This document shows positions 1 through 6,406 of a stretch of DNA of 10,097 nucleotides, one piece after another (within the stretch, counting starts at the first letter, position 1; every line of letters starts with the position of its first letter). The DNA comes from Anaerolineae bacterium (GTDB lineage Bacteria > Chloroflexota > Anaerolineae > Promineifilales > Promineifilaceae). Made by a program: the position numbers and the translations under genes. The notes under the pieces were generated by a model, which saw only the letters and a list, made by a program, of their open reading frames with translations, ran no database searches and was not told the origin of the DNA. The stretch spans positions 1 to 10,097 of the forward strand of contig JANQGC010000248.1 of the NCBI GenBank assembly GCA_028277515.1. Direction: 5' to 3'.

Positions 1-763
1 GGGCAACGAATCCGTGCACAACATTGAGCTAAATCTACGCAAAGGGCAAATCGTTGGGGTTGCCGGTCTGCAAGGTTCAGGGCGCACCGCCCTGGCGCAG
101 GCTATATTTGGCGTTGAGCCATTTTCCAGCGGCGAGATTCGTATTGAAGGGGAAGCGGCGCTGTTCCGCAAACCGGCGCAGGCGATTCGCCGCAAATTCG
201 GTTATGTGACAGAGGATCGCAAGAATGAAGGGCTGGTGCTGATGCAGCCCATCAATGACAATGTCCTGCTAACCGTGCGCACCTTGAAGCGCTGGCTGAG
301 CCGCGCTTTCCCTCTGGGTACCAAGAACCGGCGGGAATTAGCCATTGATGTTTCAGAGCATATGGATGTGCGTACGCCGAGTATGGAGCAGGAAGTACAG
401 TTCTTGAGTGGAGGCAACCAGCAAAAGGTTGTCTTATCCAAGTGGCTGGCTACCGATGCCAAGGTTTTGATTTTCGATGAACCGACACGCGGTATTGATA
501 TCGAAGCCAAGGCCAGCATCCACGACCGTATTCGCGAACTAGCCCGCGCGGGAACAGCAGTGTTGATGATTTCTTCGGAACTGCCGGAAGTCATTGGTAT
601 GAGCGATCGCATCATCGTCATGTGGGATGGCTCTATTGTGGGTGAGCTGCCGGCAGGAGCCACCGAAGCTGAGATTATGCATATGGCCACAGGCGCGGCC
701 GACAATATCGACTCTGAGATGGGGCAGCCGGAAATGGGGCAACTGAACAGGGAGCCTCACTAA
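1..763 (+). CDS. Sugar ABC transporter ATP-binding protein, C-terminal half (partial at 5' edge)
   Basis: The reading frame is open from base 2, so the start and the first ABC domain lie upstream of the window. What remains is the second nucleotide-binding domain of a duplicated carbohydrate importer ATPase (RbsA/MglA/YtfR type), a cytoplasmic protein that energises the two permeases downstream. Visible motifs are a Walker A variant GLQGSGRT (65-88) with Arg in place of the usual Lys, the EDRKNEGL segment typical of this domain, the signature LSGGNQQK (404-427), Walker B VLIFDE (464-481) followed by PTRGID, and a switch region ISSELPEV lacking the usual His. The degenerate Walker A and missing switch His are normal for the second domain of this family. 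The C-terminus ends in a short in-frame duplication, EMGQP then EMGQL (716-745). The stop TAA overlaps the AAGGAG ribosome site of the next gene. The family is certain; the transported sugar is not. Confidence 0.95.
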   Translation, partial: GNESVHNIELNLRKGQIVGVAGLQGSGRTALAQAIFGVEPFSSGEIRIEGEAALFRKPAQAIRRKFGYVTEDRKNEGLVLMQPINDNVLLTVRTLKRWLSRAFPLGTKNRRELAIDVSEHMDVRTPSMEQEVQFLSGGNQQKVVLSKWLATDAKVLIFDEPTRGIDIEAKASIHDRIRELARAGTAVLMISSELPEVIGMSDRIIVMWDGSIVGELPAGATEAEIMHMATGAADNIDSEMGQPEMGQLNREPH

Positions 764-775
764 AGGAGACATGAT

Positions 776-1795
776 ATGACTGTAACAACAACACCCATCA
801 GCGAACCATCATTAGTCGGCCGTGCTCGGCTCTGGTGGCAAAGCAGCAAAATTCCGCCGGTTTGGGGCTTTGTGGTCATTATCTTTCTGCTCTCTATTGT
901 GCTGGACATCCTATTTGGGGTGGATGATCAATTGTTTATTACCAACCCGGTGATCTTGACCAATATTTTGGTCCGGTCGGTCGCTTTAGGGATTGTAGCC
1001 GTCGGCCAGACTTTTGTGATTATCGGCGCTTCGATTGATCTGTCCGTAGCCTTCATGATTAGCGTGACCGCCGTGGGTGCTTCTTATCTAATGGCCGGCG
1101 ATCCCGCAAATGTCTGGTGGACGGTACTGGTTTTAATAGGCGTTGGCGCGCTGGTCGGACTGGTCAATGGCGTGTTAATAACCAGGTTCAAGATAAACCC
1201 TTTGATCGCCACTTTAGGGGTTGGTCTAATCCTGAAAGGGCTATTGAATGCTGCTTTTGACAACTTTGCCGGCGCTGTTCCTGAAAGTTTCCAGGTATTC
1301 GCTTATGACAGCATCGGTCCCTTGCCTATCTCGGTGATTGTATTATTCATCGTTGTGCTTATCGGCTGGTTTATCCTGCGGCGAACCAAATATGGGGGAC
1401 ATCTATACGCCGTGGGGGGCAGCCAGGAGGTAGCCCGTTTATCCGGCGTGCGCACCGGCCGCATATTGAACATTTCCCATATCATTTGCAGTGTGACCGC
1501 TGTGCTAACCGGGCTGTTTGTGGTCAGCCGATTGCGCTCCGGTGCTCCCTGGGTCGGCACCGATGGACTATATGACCTGGAATCCATCGCGGCCGTTGTC
1601 GTCGGCGGCACAGCGCTTGCCGGGGGCAAAGGGGGTGTCTGGGGAACCTTAGGCGGGGTTTTGATTTTTAGTTTACTGGACACCATGTTCAACCAGATCG
1701 GCATTGATGCCTACCTGAAACAAATATTACGCGGAGCCATCATCATTTTAGCGGTTGGTTTTTACACCTATCGCTCAATGCAAGAACCTTCATAG
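776..1795 (+). CDS. Sugar ABC transporter permease (RbsC family), first of two
   Basis: A 339-residue polytopic membrane protein of the BPD_transp_2 / RbsC family, forming part of the transmembrane channel of the importer. Start ATG at 776 has AAGGAG (763-768) seven bases upstream; the ATG at 771 is out of frame and hits a stop at once. The N-terminus is cytoplasmic-looking for about 28 residues, then hydrophobic segments follow (about 30-48, 67-85, 91-107, 114-135, 140-160, 184-200, 230-250 and further near the C-terminus). Family hallmarks are IDLSV at residues 87-91, the cytoplasmic coupling loop AVGGSQEVARLSGV at 212-225 that contacts the ATPase, and the glycine-rich VVVGGTALAGGKGG near 274-287. 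The usual GG-x-DLSVGS motif is altered to GASIDLSVAF. Only ten bases separate it from the second permease. Two unlike permeases with one ATPase recall YtfT/YjfF. Confidence 0.95.
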   Translation: MTVTTTPISEPSLVGRARLWWQSSKIPPVWGFVVIIFLLSIVLDILFGVDDQLFITNPVILTNILVRSVALGIVAVGQTFVIIGASIDLSVAFMISVTAVGASYLMAGDPANVWWTVLVLIGVGALVGLVNGVLITRFKINPLIATLGVGLILKGLLNAAFDNFAGAVPESFQVFAYDSIGPLPISVIVLFIVVLIGWFILRRTKYGGHLYAVGGSQEVARLSGVRTGRILNISHIICSVTAVLTGLFVVSRLRSGAPWVGTDGLYDLESIAAVVVGGTALAGGKGGVWGTLGGVLIFSLLDTMFNQIGIDAYLKQILRGAIIILAVGFYTYRSMQEPS

Positions 1796-1805
1796 AGGTG
1801 ATGTT

Positions 1806-2804
1806 ATGTCGCAGATTACTGTACCTGTTGAATCCGAATCAATCCTTTCAAGGGTGAGGCGTTGGCTCACGGCCATTAATCCGATCTATTTTGTCATCAT
1901 CGTTCTCTTGATGGGCGTGGCTTATCTCAATCCGCTGTTTTTTGAACCCAATAATTTTTTGACCTTTTTGGAACGCTCGGCACCGCTGATGATTATGACG
2001 GCCGGGCAAGTGTACGTCCTCATTTCCGGCGGTTTTGATCTTTCTGTCGGTTCGATTGCTACTTACTCGGTGATCGCTGCCGCAATTTTGGCCAACAATG
2101 ATCCCGGCAGCACTTGGTGGGTGATATTGTTTATCCTGGGCAGCGGGGCTTTTTTTGGTCTTATTAGCGGATCGATTGTGACTTACCTGAAAGTACCGTC
2201 ACTGATTACAACCCTGGGCATGCTGCTAATTGTCCGTGGCATTGGTCTTTACTGGTCGGGCGGTGCGCCCAGGGGTTATCTGCCTGATAATTTCCGTGCC
2301 TTAGGACGGGGTGGCATTGAAGATCTCTTTGGACTGCGCGAGTTTCCCTATGCCGTGATCACCCTGGTTGTGATTGGTTTCGTTCTTTGGTTGGTTATGC
2401 ACCGCCTCAATTTCGGCAAACAAGTTTTTTCAATCGGCGATAATCCGCGCGCGGCTCGTTTATCCGGCGTCAATGTCGAGTGGGTGCGCATCTCCGTGTT
2501 TGTTATCTGCGGGTTAGCGGCTGCCCTGGCAGGCATTATGATTGGTGGACGCGGCGGGGTATCCATTTTGGCCGGGACGGGATTAGAAATGCAGACGATC
2601 GCCGCGGCCGTGTTAGGCGGCACCATTTTGTTAGGTGGGCGTGGCAGCATTCCCGCGGCCATGGCCGGCGCTTTGGCTTTGGAACTGTTGTTTACATTGT
2701 TGAATCTCATGGGCTTACCCAAGCCATTACGAGATGCCGTTCAGGGCTTAATCATTATTGGCGCTGTGGCCTATACGGCTTACAGTAGCCGCCGGACGAA
2801 TTGA
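1806..2804 (+). CDS. Sugar ABC transporter permease (RbsC family), second of two
   Basis: A 332-residue polytopic membrane protein, the likely heterodimer partner of the preceding permease. I chose ATG 1806 because GAGGTG (1795-1800) sits five bases upstream and the protein then starts like its relatives. An in-frame TTG at 1755 would add 17 residues inside the previous gene and has no ribosome site. Visible features are hydrophobic segments from about residue 26 onward, the classic SGGFDLSVGS at 74-83, the ATPase-coupling loop SIGDNPRAARLSGV at 209-222, and AVLGGTILLGGRGS at 268-281. It is only distantly similar to its neighbour outside these motifs, so it is an old paralogue and not a recent duplication. 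After the stop there is a 215-bp structured gap before the binding-protein gene. Confidence 0.95.
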   Translation: MSQITVPVESESILSRVRRWLTAINPIYFVIIVLLMGVAYLNPLFFEPNNFLTFLERSAPLMIMTAGQVYVLISGGFDLSVGSIATYSVIAAAILANNDPGSTWWVILFILGSGAFFGLISGSIVTYLKVPSLITTLGMLLIVRGIGLYWSGGAPRGYLPDNFRALGRGGIEDLFGLREFPYAVITLVVIGFVLWLVMHRLNFGKQVFSIGDNPRAARLSGVNVEWVRISVFVICGLAAALAGIMIGGRGGVSILAGTGLEMQTIAAAVLGGTILLGGRGSIPAAMAGALALELLFTLLNLMGLPKPLRDAVQGLIIIGAVAYTAYSSRRTN

Positions 2805-2819
2805 GGATCGGCAACAAAG

Positions 2820-2881
2820 AAATTTGACAACTTTTCACTTGATATTCGGGTGAACACCAATGAATAAAAGTTGTCAAATTT
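2820..2881. repeat. Long-armed 16-bp perfect inverted repeat between permease and binding-protein genes
   Basis: AAATTTGACAACTTTT (2820-2835) is exactly complementary to AAAAGTTGTCAAATTT (2866-2881), with a 30-base spacer. The RNA could form a 16-bp AU-rich hairpin. Each arm contains TTGACA (left arm on the + strand at 2824-2829, right arm on the - strand), but I find no well-placed -10 hexamer for either. The T-tract after the stem is very short and the loop is long, so a standard intrinsic terminator is unlikely. It could be an operator for a dimeric regulator, an mRNA stabiliser or processing element between the permease and binding-protein cistrons, or a mobile repeat remnant. The repeat itself is certain; the role is unknown. 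Confidence 0.85.
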
Positions 2882-2909
2882 TAAGGTACACCATCATAAA
2901 ACCATTATC

Positions 2910-2920
2910 AAGGAGGTGAT
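2910..2920 (+). promoter_or_regulatory. Extended Shine-Dalgarno-like sequence in the leader of the binding-protein gene
   Basis: AAGGAGGTGAT is an 11-base continuous match to the complement of the 3' end of bacterial 16S rRNA, far stronger than the ribosome sites of the real genes here. The only ATG close by (2919) overlaps its end, leaving just two bases between GGAGG and ATG, which is too tight for good initiation. It could start the short ORF at 2919, or act as an initiation-independent ribosome binding site that protects mRNA, as described for STAB-SD elements in Gram-positive bacteria. The match is seen; the role is inferred. Confidence 0.5.
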
Positions 2921-3008
2921 GCAAAACAAAGGATTTATTACTGCTGCGGGAGGCGTGCCCGCCGATTCCACGCCATTTTATCAATTCATAAAACTATCAG
3001 AAGTTTGA
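2919..3008 (+). CDS. Possible 29-codon leader ORF upstream of the binding-protein gene
   Basis: ATG at 2919 opens 29 codons ending in TGA at 3006-3008, inside the GAGGAG ribosome site (3007-3012) of the binding-protein gene, so translation of the two could be coupled. The peptide begins MQNKGFITAAGG and ends FIKLSEV. It has no signal, membrane segment or known motif, and I do not recognise it. In favour are the strong Shine-Dalgarno match just upstream and the precise end at the next ribosome site. Against are the two-base spacing to the start and the ease with which an open frame of this size arises by chance. It may be a leader peptide, a degenerated gene end, or nothing. Confidence 0.25.
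   Translation: MQNKGFITAAGGVPADSTPFYQFIKLSEV
2946..2980 (+). promoter_or_regulatory. Two mutually exclusive GC-rich hairpins, the second terminator-like
   Basis: GCGGG (2946-2950) can pair with CCCGC (2958-2962) around a 7-base loop. Alternatively GGCGTG (2952-2957) can pair with CACGCC (2969-2974) around an 11-base loop, followed directly by ATTTTA. The two stems overlap and cannot form together, which is the layout of an attenuator, and both lie inside the possible leader ORF. Stems are only 5-6 bp and the U-run is imperfect, so this is suggestive only. Confidence 0.25.
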
Positions 3009-3019
3009 GGAGATTTTAA

Positions 3020-4312
3020 ATGAAAAAGAAAGAACGTATTTTCTTTATCCTGATCGCCGTATTTTTGGTCAGCGTCCTGGCTGCTTGCGGTGGCACAACC
3101 AGCGCTCCCGCAGAAGAACCGGCGGAGCAGCCGGCCGAAGAACCGGCCGAGGAACCGGCTGAAGAGCCAGTCGAGGAACCGGCTGAAGAGCCGGCCGAAA
3201 CCGGCGCCGGCTTGGGCATGGATGCCGCCACTGTGGCGGAACAATTCTTCAGCCAGGAAGACCTGGAAGACTCAATTCGGTGGATGGATACGGAACCGGA
3301 AGGACCTGAAGGAGAACCCTGGTTGCAGTATATTGAACCTAATTTCGTCGATACTTCGGAATTCGCTCAAGAAGGTCCTTATACATTTTGTTTCTCCAAC
3401 GCTGGTGTCAACAATCCCTGGCGCGTGGTTGGTTTCACCAATATGGAAGTAGAAGTTGAACAGCATCCGGAAATTGAGGAGTTTATCCATGTCGATGCTG
3501 AAGGTAGTGATGAAAAGCAGATTTCCGATATTCAGGACCTGGTTGCCGGTGGCAACTGCGACCTGCTTATTGTCTCGCCAAATACGACAGCCGCTTTAAC
3601 CCCGGCCGTTGAAGAAGCATGCGAATCACTGCCCGTTATTACGTTTGACCGTGGTGTCCAGACGGACTGCCCCGTGAGCCATATCACACCCATTGGCGGG
3701 TATGCATTCGGTATTCTTGGTGCACAATTCCTGGCCGATAACCTGGATGAAGGCGCCAAGGTCGTAGCCATCAGGATTTTGCCCGGCGTTGATGTGTTGG
3801 AAACCCGCTGGGCCGGTGCCAAAGAGGTCTTTGAAGAGGCCAATCTTGATGTCGTCTCGGTGGAATTTGGCGATGGTAACAATGACAAGGTGAAGACGAT
3901 CATCACCGATGCCATTCAGAAACACGGCCAGATTGATGGTGTCTGGATGGACGCAGGTGCGACGGCCGTTGCCGCGCTGGAAGCGTTCGAGGATGCCGGC
4001 CAACCCTACCCGGTCATTAATGGTGAGGACCAACAGGACTTCCTGGTTAAGTGGCAGGAAGAAGGCATTACAGGTATCGCGCCTACCTTCCCCACATTCC
4101 AATGGCGGACACCCATCCTGGCCGGTCTGATGGTCATGAATGGCGAGGAAATTCCTTCACCCTGGATTCTCCCGCAGCCGCCGGTTACTCAGGAAAACCT
4201 TGATCAGTTTGTTGGGGCGAATGTCAATATGCCACCATTGCATTACGCGATGTGCGGTTGTGAAGATATGCCCGGTTATCCGGAAACCTGGGGTGGAACC
4301 CCCGTCGAGTAA
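3020..4312 (+). CDS. Sugar ABC transporter substrate-binding lipoprotein (Peripla_BP_4 / RbsB-YtfQ type)
   Basis: A 430-residue extracytoplasmic binding protein that would capture the substrate and deliver it to the permeases. Start ATG 3020 has GAGGAG (3007-3012) seven bases upstream. The N-terminus is a lipoprotein signal: KKKER, a hydrophobic core, then lipobox LAAC with the acylated Cys at residue 23. Residues 31-58 are seven Glu-Glu-Pro-Ala repeats forming a charged linker between the membrane and the domain. The fold begins near residue 121 (YTFCFSN), with NNPWRV at 131-136, QISDIQDLVAGG at 167-178, IVSPN at 184-188, and FDRGV at 209-213. Asn, Trp, Asp and Arg at these places usually line the sugar pocket in this family. 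About 60 residues (62-120) between linker and fold are an acidic extension not usual in RbsB. The C-terminus carries a CGC motif. The wide gap and strong signals upstream fit a need for more binding protein than permease. Confidence 0.93.
   Translation: MKKKERIFFILIAVFLVSVLAACGGTTSAPAEEPAEQPAEEPAEEPAEEPVEEPAEEPAETGAGLGMDAATVAEQFFSQEDLEDSIRWMDTEPEGPEGEPWLQYIEPNFVDTSEFAQEGPYTFCFSNAGVNNPWRVVGFTNMEVEVEQHPEIEEFIHVDAEGSDEKQISDIQDLVAGGNCDLLIVSPNTTAALTPAVEEACESLPVITFDRGVQTDCPVSHITPIGGYAFGILGAQFLADNLDEGAKVVAIRILPGVDVLETRWAGAKEVFEEANLDVVSVEFGDGNNDKVKTIITDAIQKHGQIDGVWMDAGATAVAALEAFEDAGQPYPVINGEDQQDFLVKWQEEGITGIAPTFPTFQWRTPILAGLMVMNGEEIPSPWILPQPPVTQENLDQFVGANVNMPPLHYAMCGCEDMPGYPETWGGTPVE
3110..3193 (+). 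repeat. Seven 12-bp in-frame repeats encoding the Glu-Glu-Pro-Ala linker
   Basis: Exactly seven units of 12 bases encode A/V-E-E/Q-P (residues 31-58), with synonymous changes between units (gaagaa, gaggaa, gaagag). It is a flexible, highly acidic spacer after the lipid-modified Cys. Such arrays can gain or lose units by slippage, so the number may vary between strains. Similar acidic Pro linkers are frequent in Chloroflexota lipoproteins. Confidence 0.85.
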
Positions 4313-4365
4313 TTCTTATGGAGACCGGTCCGTTATATGACTTATGATTTGACGGATCACGGTTT

Positions 4366-4416
4366 GGTGTGCCGGCCGGATGGCGGTCTTGAGGATCACA
4401 AACCAGCCGGTGCACC
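4366..4416 (+). repeat. Imperfect inverted repeat upstream of the first isomerase gene
   Basis: GGTGTGCCGGC (4366-4376) can pair in RNA with GCCGGTGCACC (4406-4416) as an 11-bp stem with two G-U wobbles, around a 29-base loop. It occupies the 133-bp gap between the binding-protein and isomerase genes. GATCAC also occurs twice around it (4355-4360 and 4394-4399). There is no T-run after it, so it is not a standard terminator. It could be an operator, a processing site or chance in a GC-rich stretch. The rest of the gap shows nothing I can name. Confidence 0.45.
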
Positions 4417-4445
4417 TTGGATTTAATTTAGCTTGTGAGGGAGTA

Positions 4446-5321
4446 ATGATTGAAATTGGATTTCATACCGATGCTTTTAACAGCGCTTACTGGGACTTTG
4501 AAAAATGTTTACAGTGGGCACAAGAAAATGATATTCACTATATTGAATGTGGCACAATTGATGGGGTGAGCTGGCTGCACGGGCTGGGTTATCAGCCCCA
4601 TGTGGCATTACATGAAGACCCGCTTACGCTGCGGCGCAAGATGGAGGATTATGGTGTCCGGTTTTCACAGTTGGATGCCGCCTATCCCCTCTCTTTGCCT
4701 TCTGCGTCAGCCCTGGGCGTGACCTATATTCACAACTCTATTCGCTGGGCTTATCTGGCCGGCTGCCGGCACATTGATACCACCGACCATATGTTTAAGC
4801 CGGAGAGCCTGACCAATGAGCAGGCGCTGGAGATGATGAAACGCCTTTACGGCGAAGTGCTGGAAGTGGCGGAACAGTACGATGTGGTGATCAATATCGA
4901 GCCGCATGGTTATTACACGACAAAACCGGAATTTATGGAGCGGATGCTCAATTTTTACGACACGCCTCTGCTGCGCATGAATATGGACACGGGTAATACG
5001 TTTATCGCCGGGCAAGATCCGGTCGCTTTCCTGGATCGTTTCCAGGATAAGGTCAGCCATGTGCATATAAAAGATGTCAGCGAATCGCTGGCTGCATCGC
5101 TGCGTGGAGAATTGACCGGCATCGCGGTCAGCAATACCGCCATTGGAGATGGTGTCAATGTGGAAAATATCAAGCAATGTTTTGATATTTTAGTGGATAT
5201 GAAATATGACGGTGTGGTGAGCATCGAATGTGAAGGGCAGGGCGGGCCGATGATTGAGAAAAGTCTGGCCTGGGTCCGTGAACTGGTTGATGATGCGAAT
5301 TCTCGGATGAATGGTCAGTAA
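4446..5321 (+). CDS. Sugar phosphate isomerase/epimerase-like TIM-barrel protein (AP_endonuc_2 family), first of two
   Basis: A 291-residue cytoplasmic (beta/alpha)8 enzyme of the xylose-isomerase-like superfamily that includes IolE, IolI and D-tagatose 3-epimerase. Start ATG 4446 follows GAGGGAG (4437-4443); an upstream in-frame ATG at 4380 would add 22 unrelated residues over the inverted repeat. The expected metal-binding residues are visible: Glu152 in NIEPHG, Asp181 in MDTGN, His207 in HVHIKD and Glu261 in SIECEG. Divalent-metal-dependent epimerisation or isomerisation of a keto-sugar, or cyclitol chemistry, is therefore likely. It shares with the next isomerase an insertion of the form RGxxTGxxV (220-228) before GDGV, so the two are paralogues. 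The substrate cannot be read from sequence. Confidence 0.88.
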   Translation: MIEIGFHTDAFNSAYWDFEKCLQWAQENDIHYIECGTIDGVSWLHGLGYQPHVALHEDPLTLRRKMEDYGVRFSQLDAAYPLSLPSASALGVTYIHNSIRWAYLAGCRHIDTTDHMFKPESLTNEQALEMMKRLYGEVLEVAEQYDVVINIEPHGYYTTKPEFMERMLNFYDTPLLRMNMDTGNTFIAGQDPVAFLDRFQDKVSHVHIKDVSESLAASLRGELTGIAVSNTAIGDGVNVENIKQCFDILVDMKYDGVVSIECEGQGGPMIEKSLAWVRELVDDANSRMNGQ

Positions 5322-5341
5322 ACAGTTAACAGTAAAATAGT

Positions 5342-5492
5342 GAGCAGTAGTCTAGCTACCCGGCAGTTAGAAATAGGACGCGGACCAGAGCGGATTTACG
5401 CCGATAATAATAAAAAATTCAGCGTCATCAGCGTGAATCAGCGTCCAATTAATCTTCTCTTTGTAAAAGTGTTGGGTTACTAGAGCAGTAGT
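5342..5492. repeat. Ten-base direct repeats flanking a palindromic intergenic element
   Basis: GAGCAGTAGT occurs at 5342-5351 and again at 5483-5492, on either side of the inverted repeat at 5372-5450. The stretch just before (CAGTTAACAGTA, 5324-5335) is a related CAGTNA-rich word. This could be a footprint of repeat insertion or simply a low-complexity spacer. Together with the palindrome it fills the 187-bp gap between the two isomerase genes. Confidence 0.45.
5372..5450. repeat. 79-bp imperfect palindromic intergenic repeat
   Basis: AATAGGACGC (5372-5381) pairs with GCGTCCAATT (5441-5450), nine of ten positions. The interior is built of short sub-repeats: GCGGA at 5380 and 5390 in the left half, and TCAGCG at 5419, 5428 and 5438 in the right half, around an A-rich centre (5406-5417). 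The RNA could form a long, imperfect hairpin. The 13-base left end ATAGGACGCGGAC recurs exactly at 6338-6350 after the next gene, which shows that this is a dispersed repeat family and not a gene-specific site. It is REP-like in style; no transposase is visible. Confidence 0.75.
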
Positions 5493-5508
5493 TAGTGGAG
5501 AAAAAGGA

Positions 5509-6333
5509 ATGGCAATAAAAATTGGCGTCAATATGGAATTTGTACGCCACCATGATAAACCGTTTGCCTGGGGCGTGGCCAAGGCGGCGGAGATAGGATA
5601 CGAATATATCGAGCCGATGGTGCATATCGGCCGTGAACTGCTGAGTGAGGCCGGCTATTTTCACTCGGTTTCTATGTATGATGACCCATTATGGGTCGCT
5701 GAATTGTGTGACAAACATAACATTAAACTCTCCGGGTTGTCCTCGCATACCCCGCTGTGCAAACCGGAAATTAGCGTCGAATACCTGAAAATGGCCATCC
5801 GCTGGGCGGCCGATGCCGGCGCACCTGTGATCAATACGGATGAAGGTCCCAAGCCTTTCTGGACAACTAAAGAAATGGATTATGCCTTGATGGAATACAC
5901 GTTGAAGGAAGCCAGCATGGTCGCCGAGCGCCACGGCATCCTGATCGGTCTTGAGCCACACCAGCAGTACAGCAAGACGCCGGATGGTTTGGACAGCATA
6001 TACGACCTGGTTGATTCGCCAGCCATCGGCATCAACTATGATACGGGCAATAGCTACCTCGCCGGTGGTTCTGATCCATACGAATGGTTGGAACGGGTGA
6101 AAGATCGCTTGGTGCACCTGCACGCCAAAGATATCAGTATGCAGCAAGGTGAAGCGGAACGAGGCAAGGTGACCGGCACGCCGGTTGGCTGCGCCTGCGG
6201 CGAGGGGGTCGTCGATTGGCAGCGCGTGATTGACATCGTGAAAGATGTGGATCGTGATATTGTCTTTAGCGTGGAGTGTGGCACTGTGCCGGAGGCGGAG
6301 CGCAGTTTTGAATACCTTTCCAGGCTGGTCTAA
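5509..6333 (+). CDS. Sugar phosphate isomerase/epimerase-like TIM-barrel protein (AP_endonuc_2 family), second of two
   Basis: A 274-residue cytoplasmic TIM-barrel enzyme related to its upstream neighbour. Start ATG 5509 follows AGTGGAG (5494-5500) by eight bases. Predicted metal ligands are Glu149 (GLEPHQ), Asp178 (NYDTGN), His205 (VHLHAKD) and Glu256 (SVECG). Residues 219-228 (GKVTGTPVGC) match the shared insertion of the first isomerase, but here it continues CACGEGVVDW with two close Cys residues (228 and 230) that the neighbour lacks. Identity to the neighbour is clearly limited outside the active site, so the two probably catalyse different steps or act on different epimers. Palindromic repeats flank it on both sides. 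It could be an epimerase, an isomerase or an IolE-like dehydratase. Confidence 0.88.
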   Translation: MAIKIGVNMEFVRHHDKPFAWGVAKAAEIGYEYIEPMVHIGRELLSEAGYFHSVSMYDDPLWVAELCDKHNIKLSGLSSHTPLCKPEISVEYLKMAIRWAADAGAPVINTDEGPKPFWTTKEMDYALMEYTLKEASMVAERHGILIGLEPHQQYSKTPDGLDSIYDLVDSPAIGINYDTGNSYLAGGSDPYEWLERVKDRLVHLHAKDISMQQGEAERGKVTGTPVGCACGEGVVDWQRVIDIVKDVDRDIVFSVECGTVPEAERSFEYLSRLV

Positions 6334-6337
6334 TCTT

Positions 6338-6370
6338 ATAGGACGCGGACGAGAAGGACAAGAGCGGAAT
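6338..6370. repeat. Partial copy of the ATAGGACGCGGAC repeat
   Basis: ATAGGACGCGGAC (6338-6350) is identical to 5373-5385. AGAGCGGA (6361-6368) then matches AGAGCGGA at 5387-5394, with ten extra bases between the two blocks. The right arm with GCGTCC is not found downstream, so this is a truncated or rearranged copy. It starts four bases after the stop codon of the second isomerase. Confidence 0.7.
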
Positions 6371-6406
6371 TATTTATATTGTCAATGATATTTTGCTCTC
6401 GTCAAG

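Noticed and set aside
202..705. 167-codon antisense open frame within the ATPase
   Set aside because: It fully overlaps conserved ABC motifs on the + strand and has no recognisable domain.
1755..1805. TTG-initiated 17-residue N-terminal extension of the second permease
   Set aside because: It lies inside the previous gene and has no ribosome site, whereas ATG 1806 has GAGGTG at suitable spacing and gives a normal family length.
2824..2852. Promoter with TTGACA in the left arm of the inverted repeat
   Set aside because: No -10-like hexamer at 16-18 bases; the nearest AT-rich word is too close. A weak alternative using TTGTCA (2871) and CATAAA (2895) is also below what I would call.
2805..3019. 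Known metabolite riboswitch in the leader
   Set aside because: The stems do not match any riboswitch architecture I recognise; only generic hairpins can be supported.
2981..3244. Antisense open frames rich in Ser, Gly, Phe and Arg over the linker repeat
   Set aside because: They are the complement of the periodic Glu-Glu-Pro-Ala coding repeat, which avoids stops in other frames; they have no ribosome site or homology.
4380..4445. Earlier ATG for the first isomerase
   Set aside because: The added 22 residues do not resemble the family, cover an inverted repeat, and ATG 4446 follows a good GAGGGAG.
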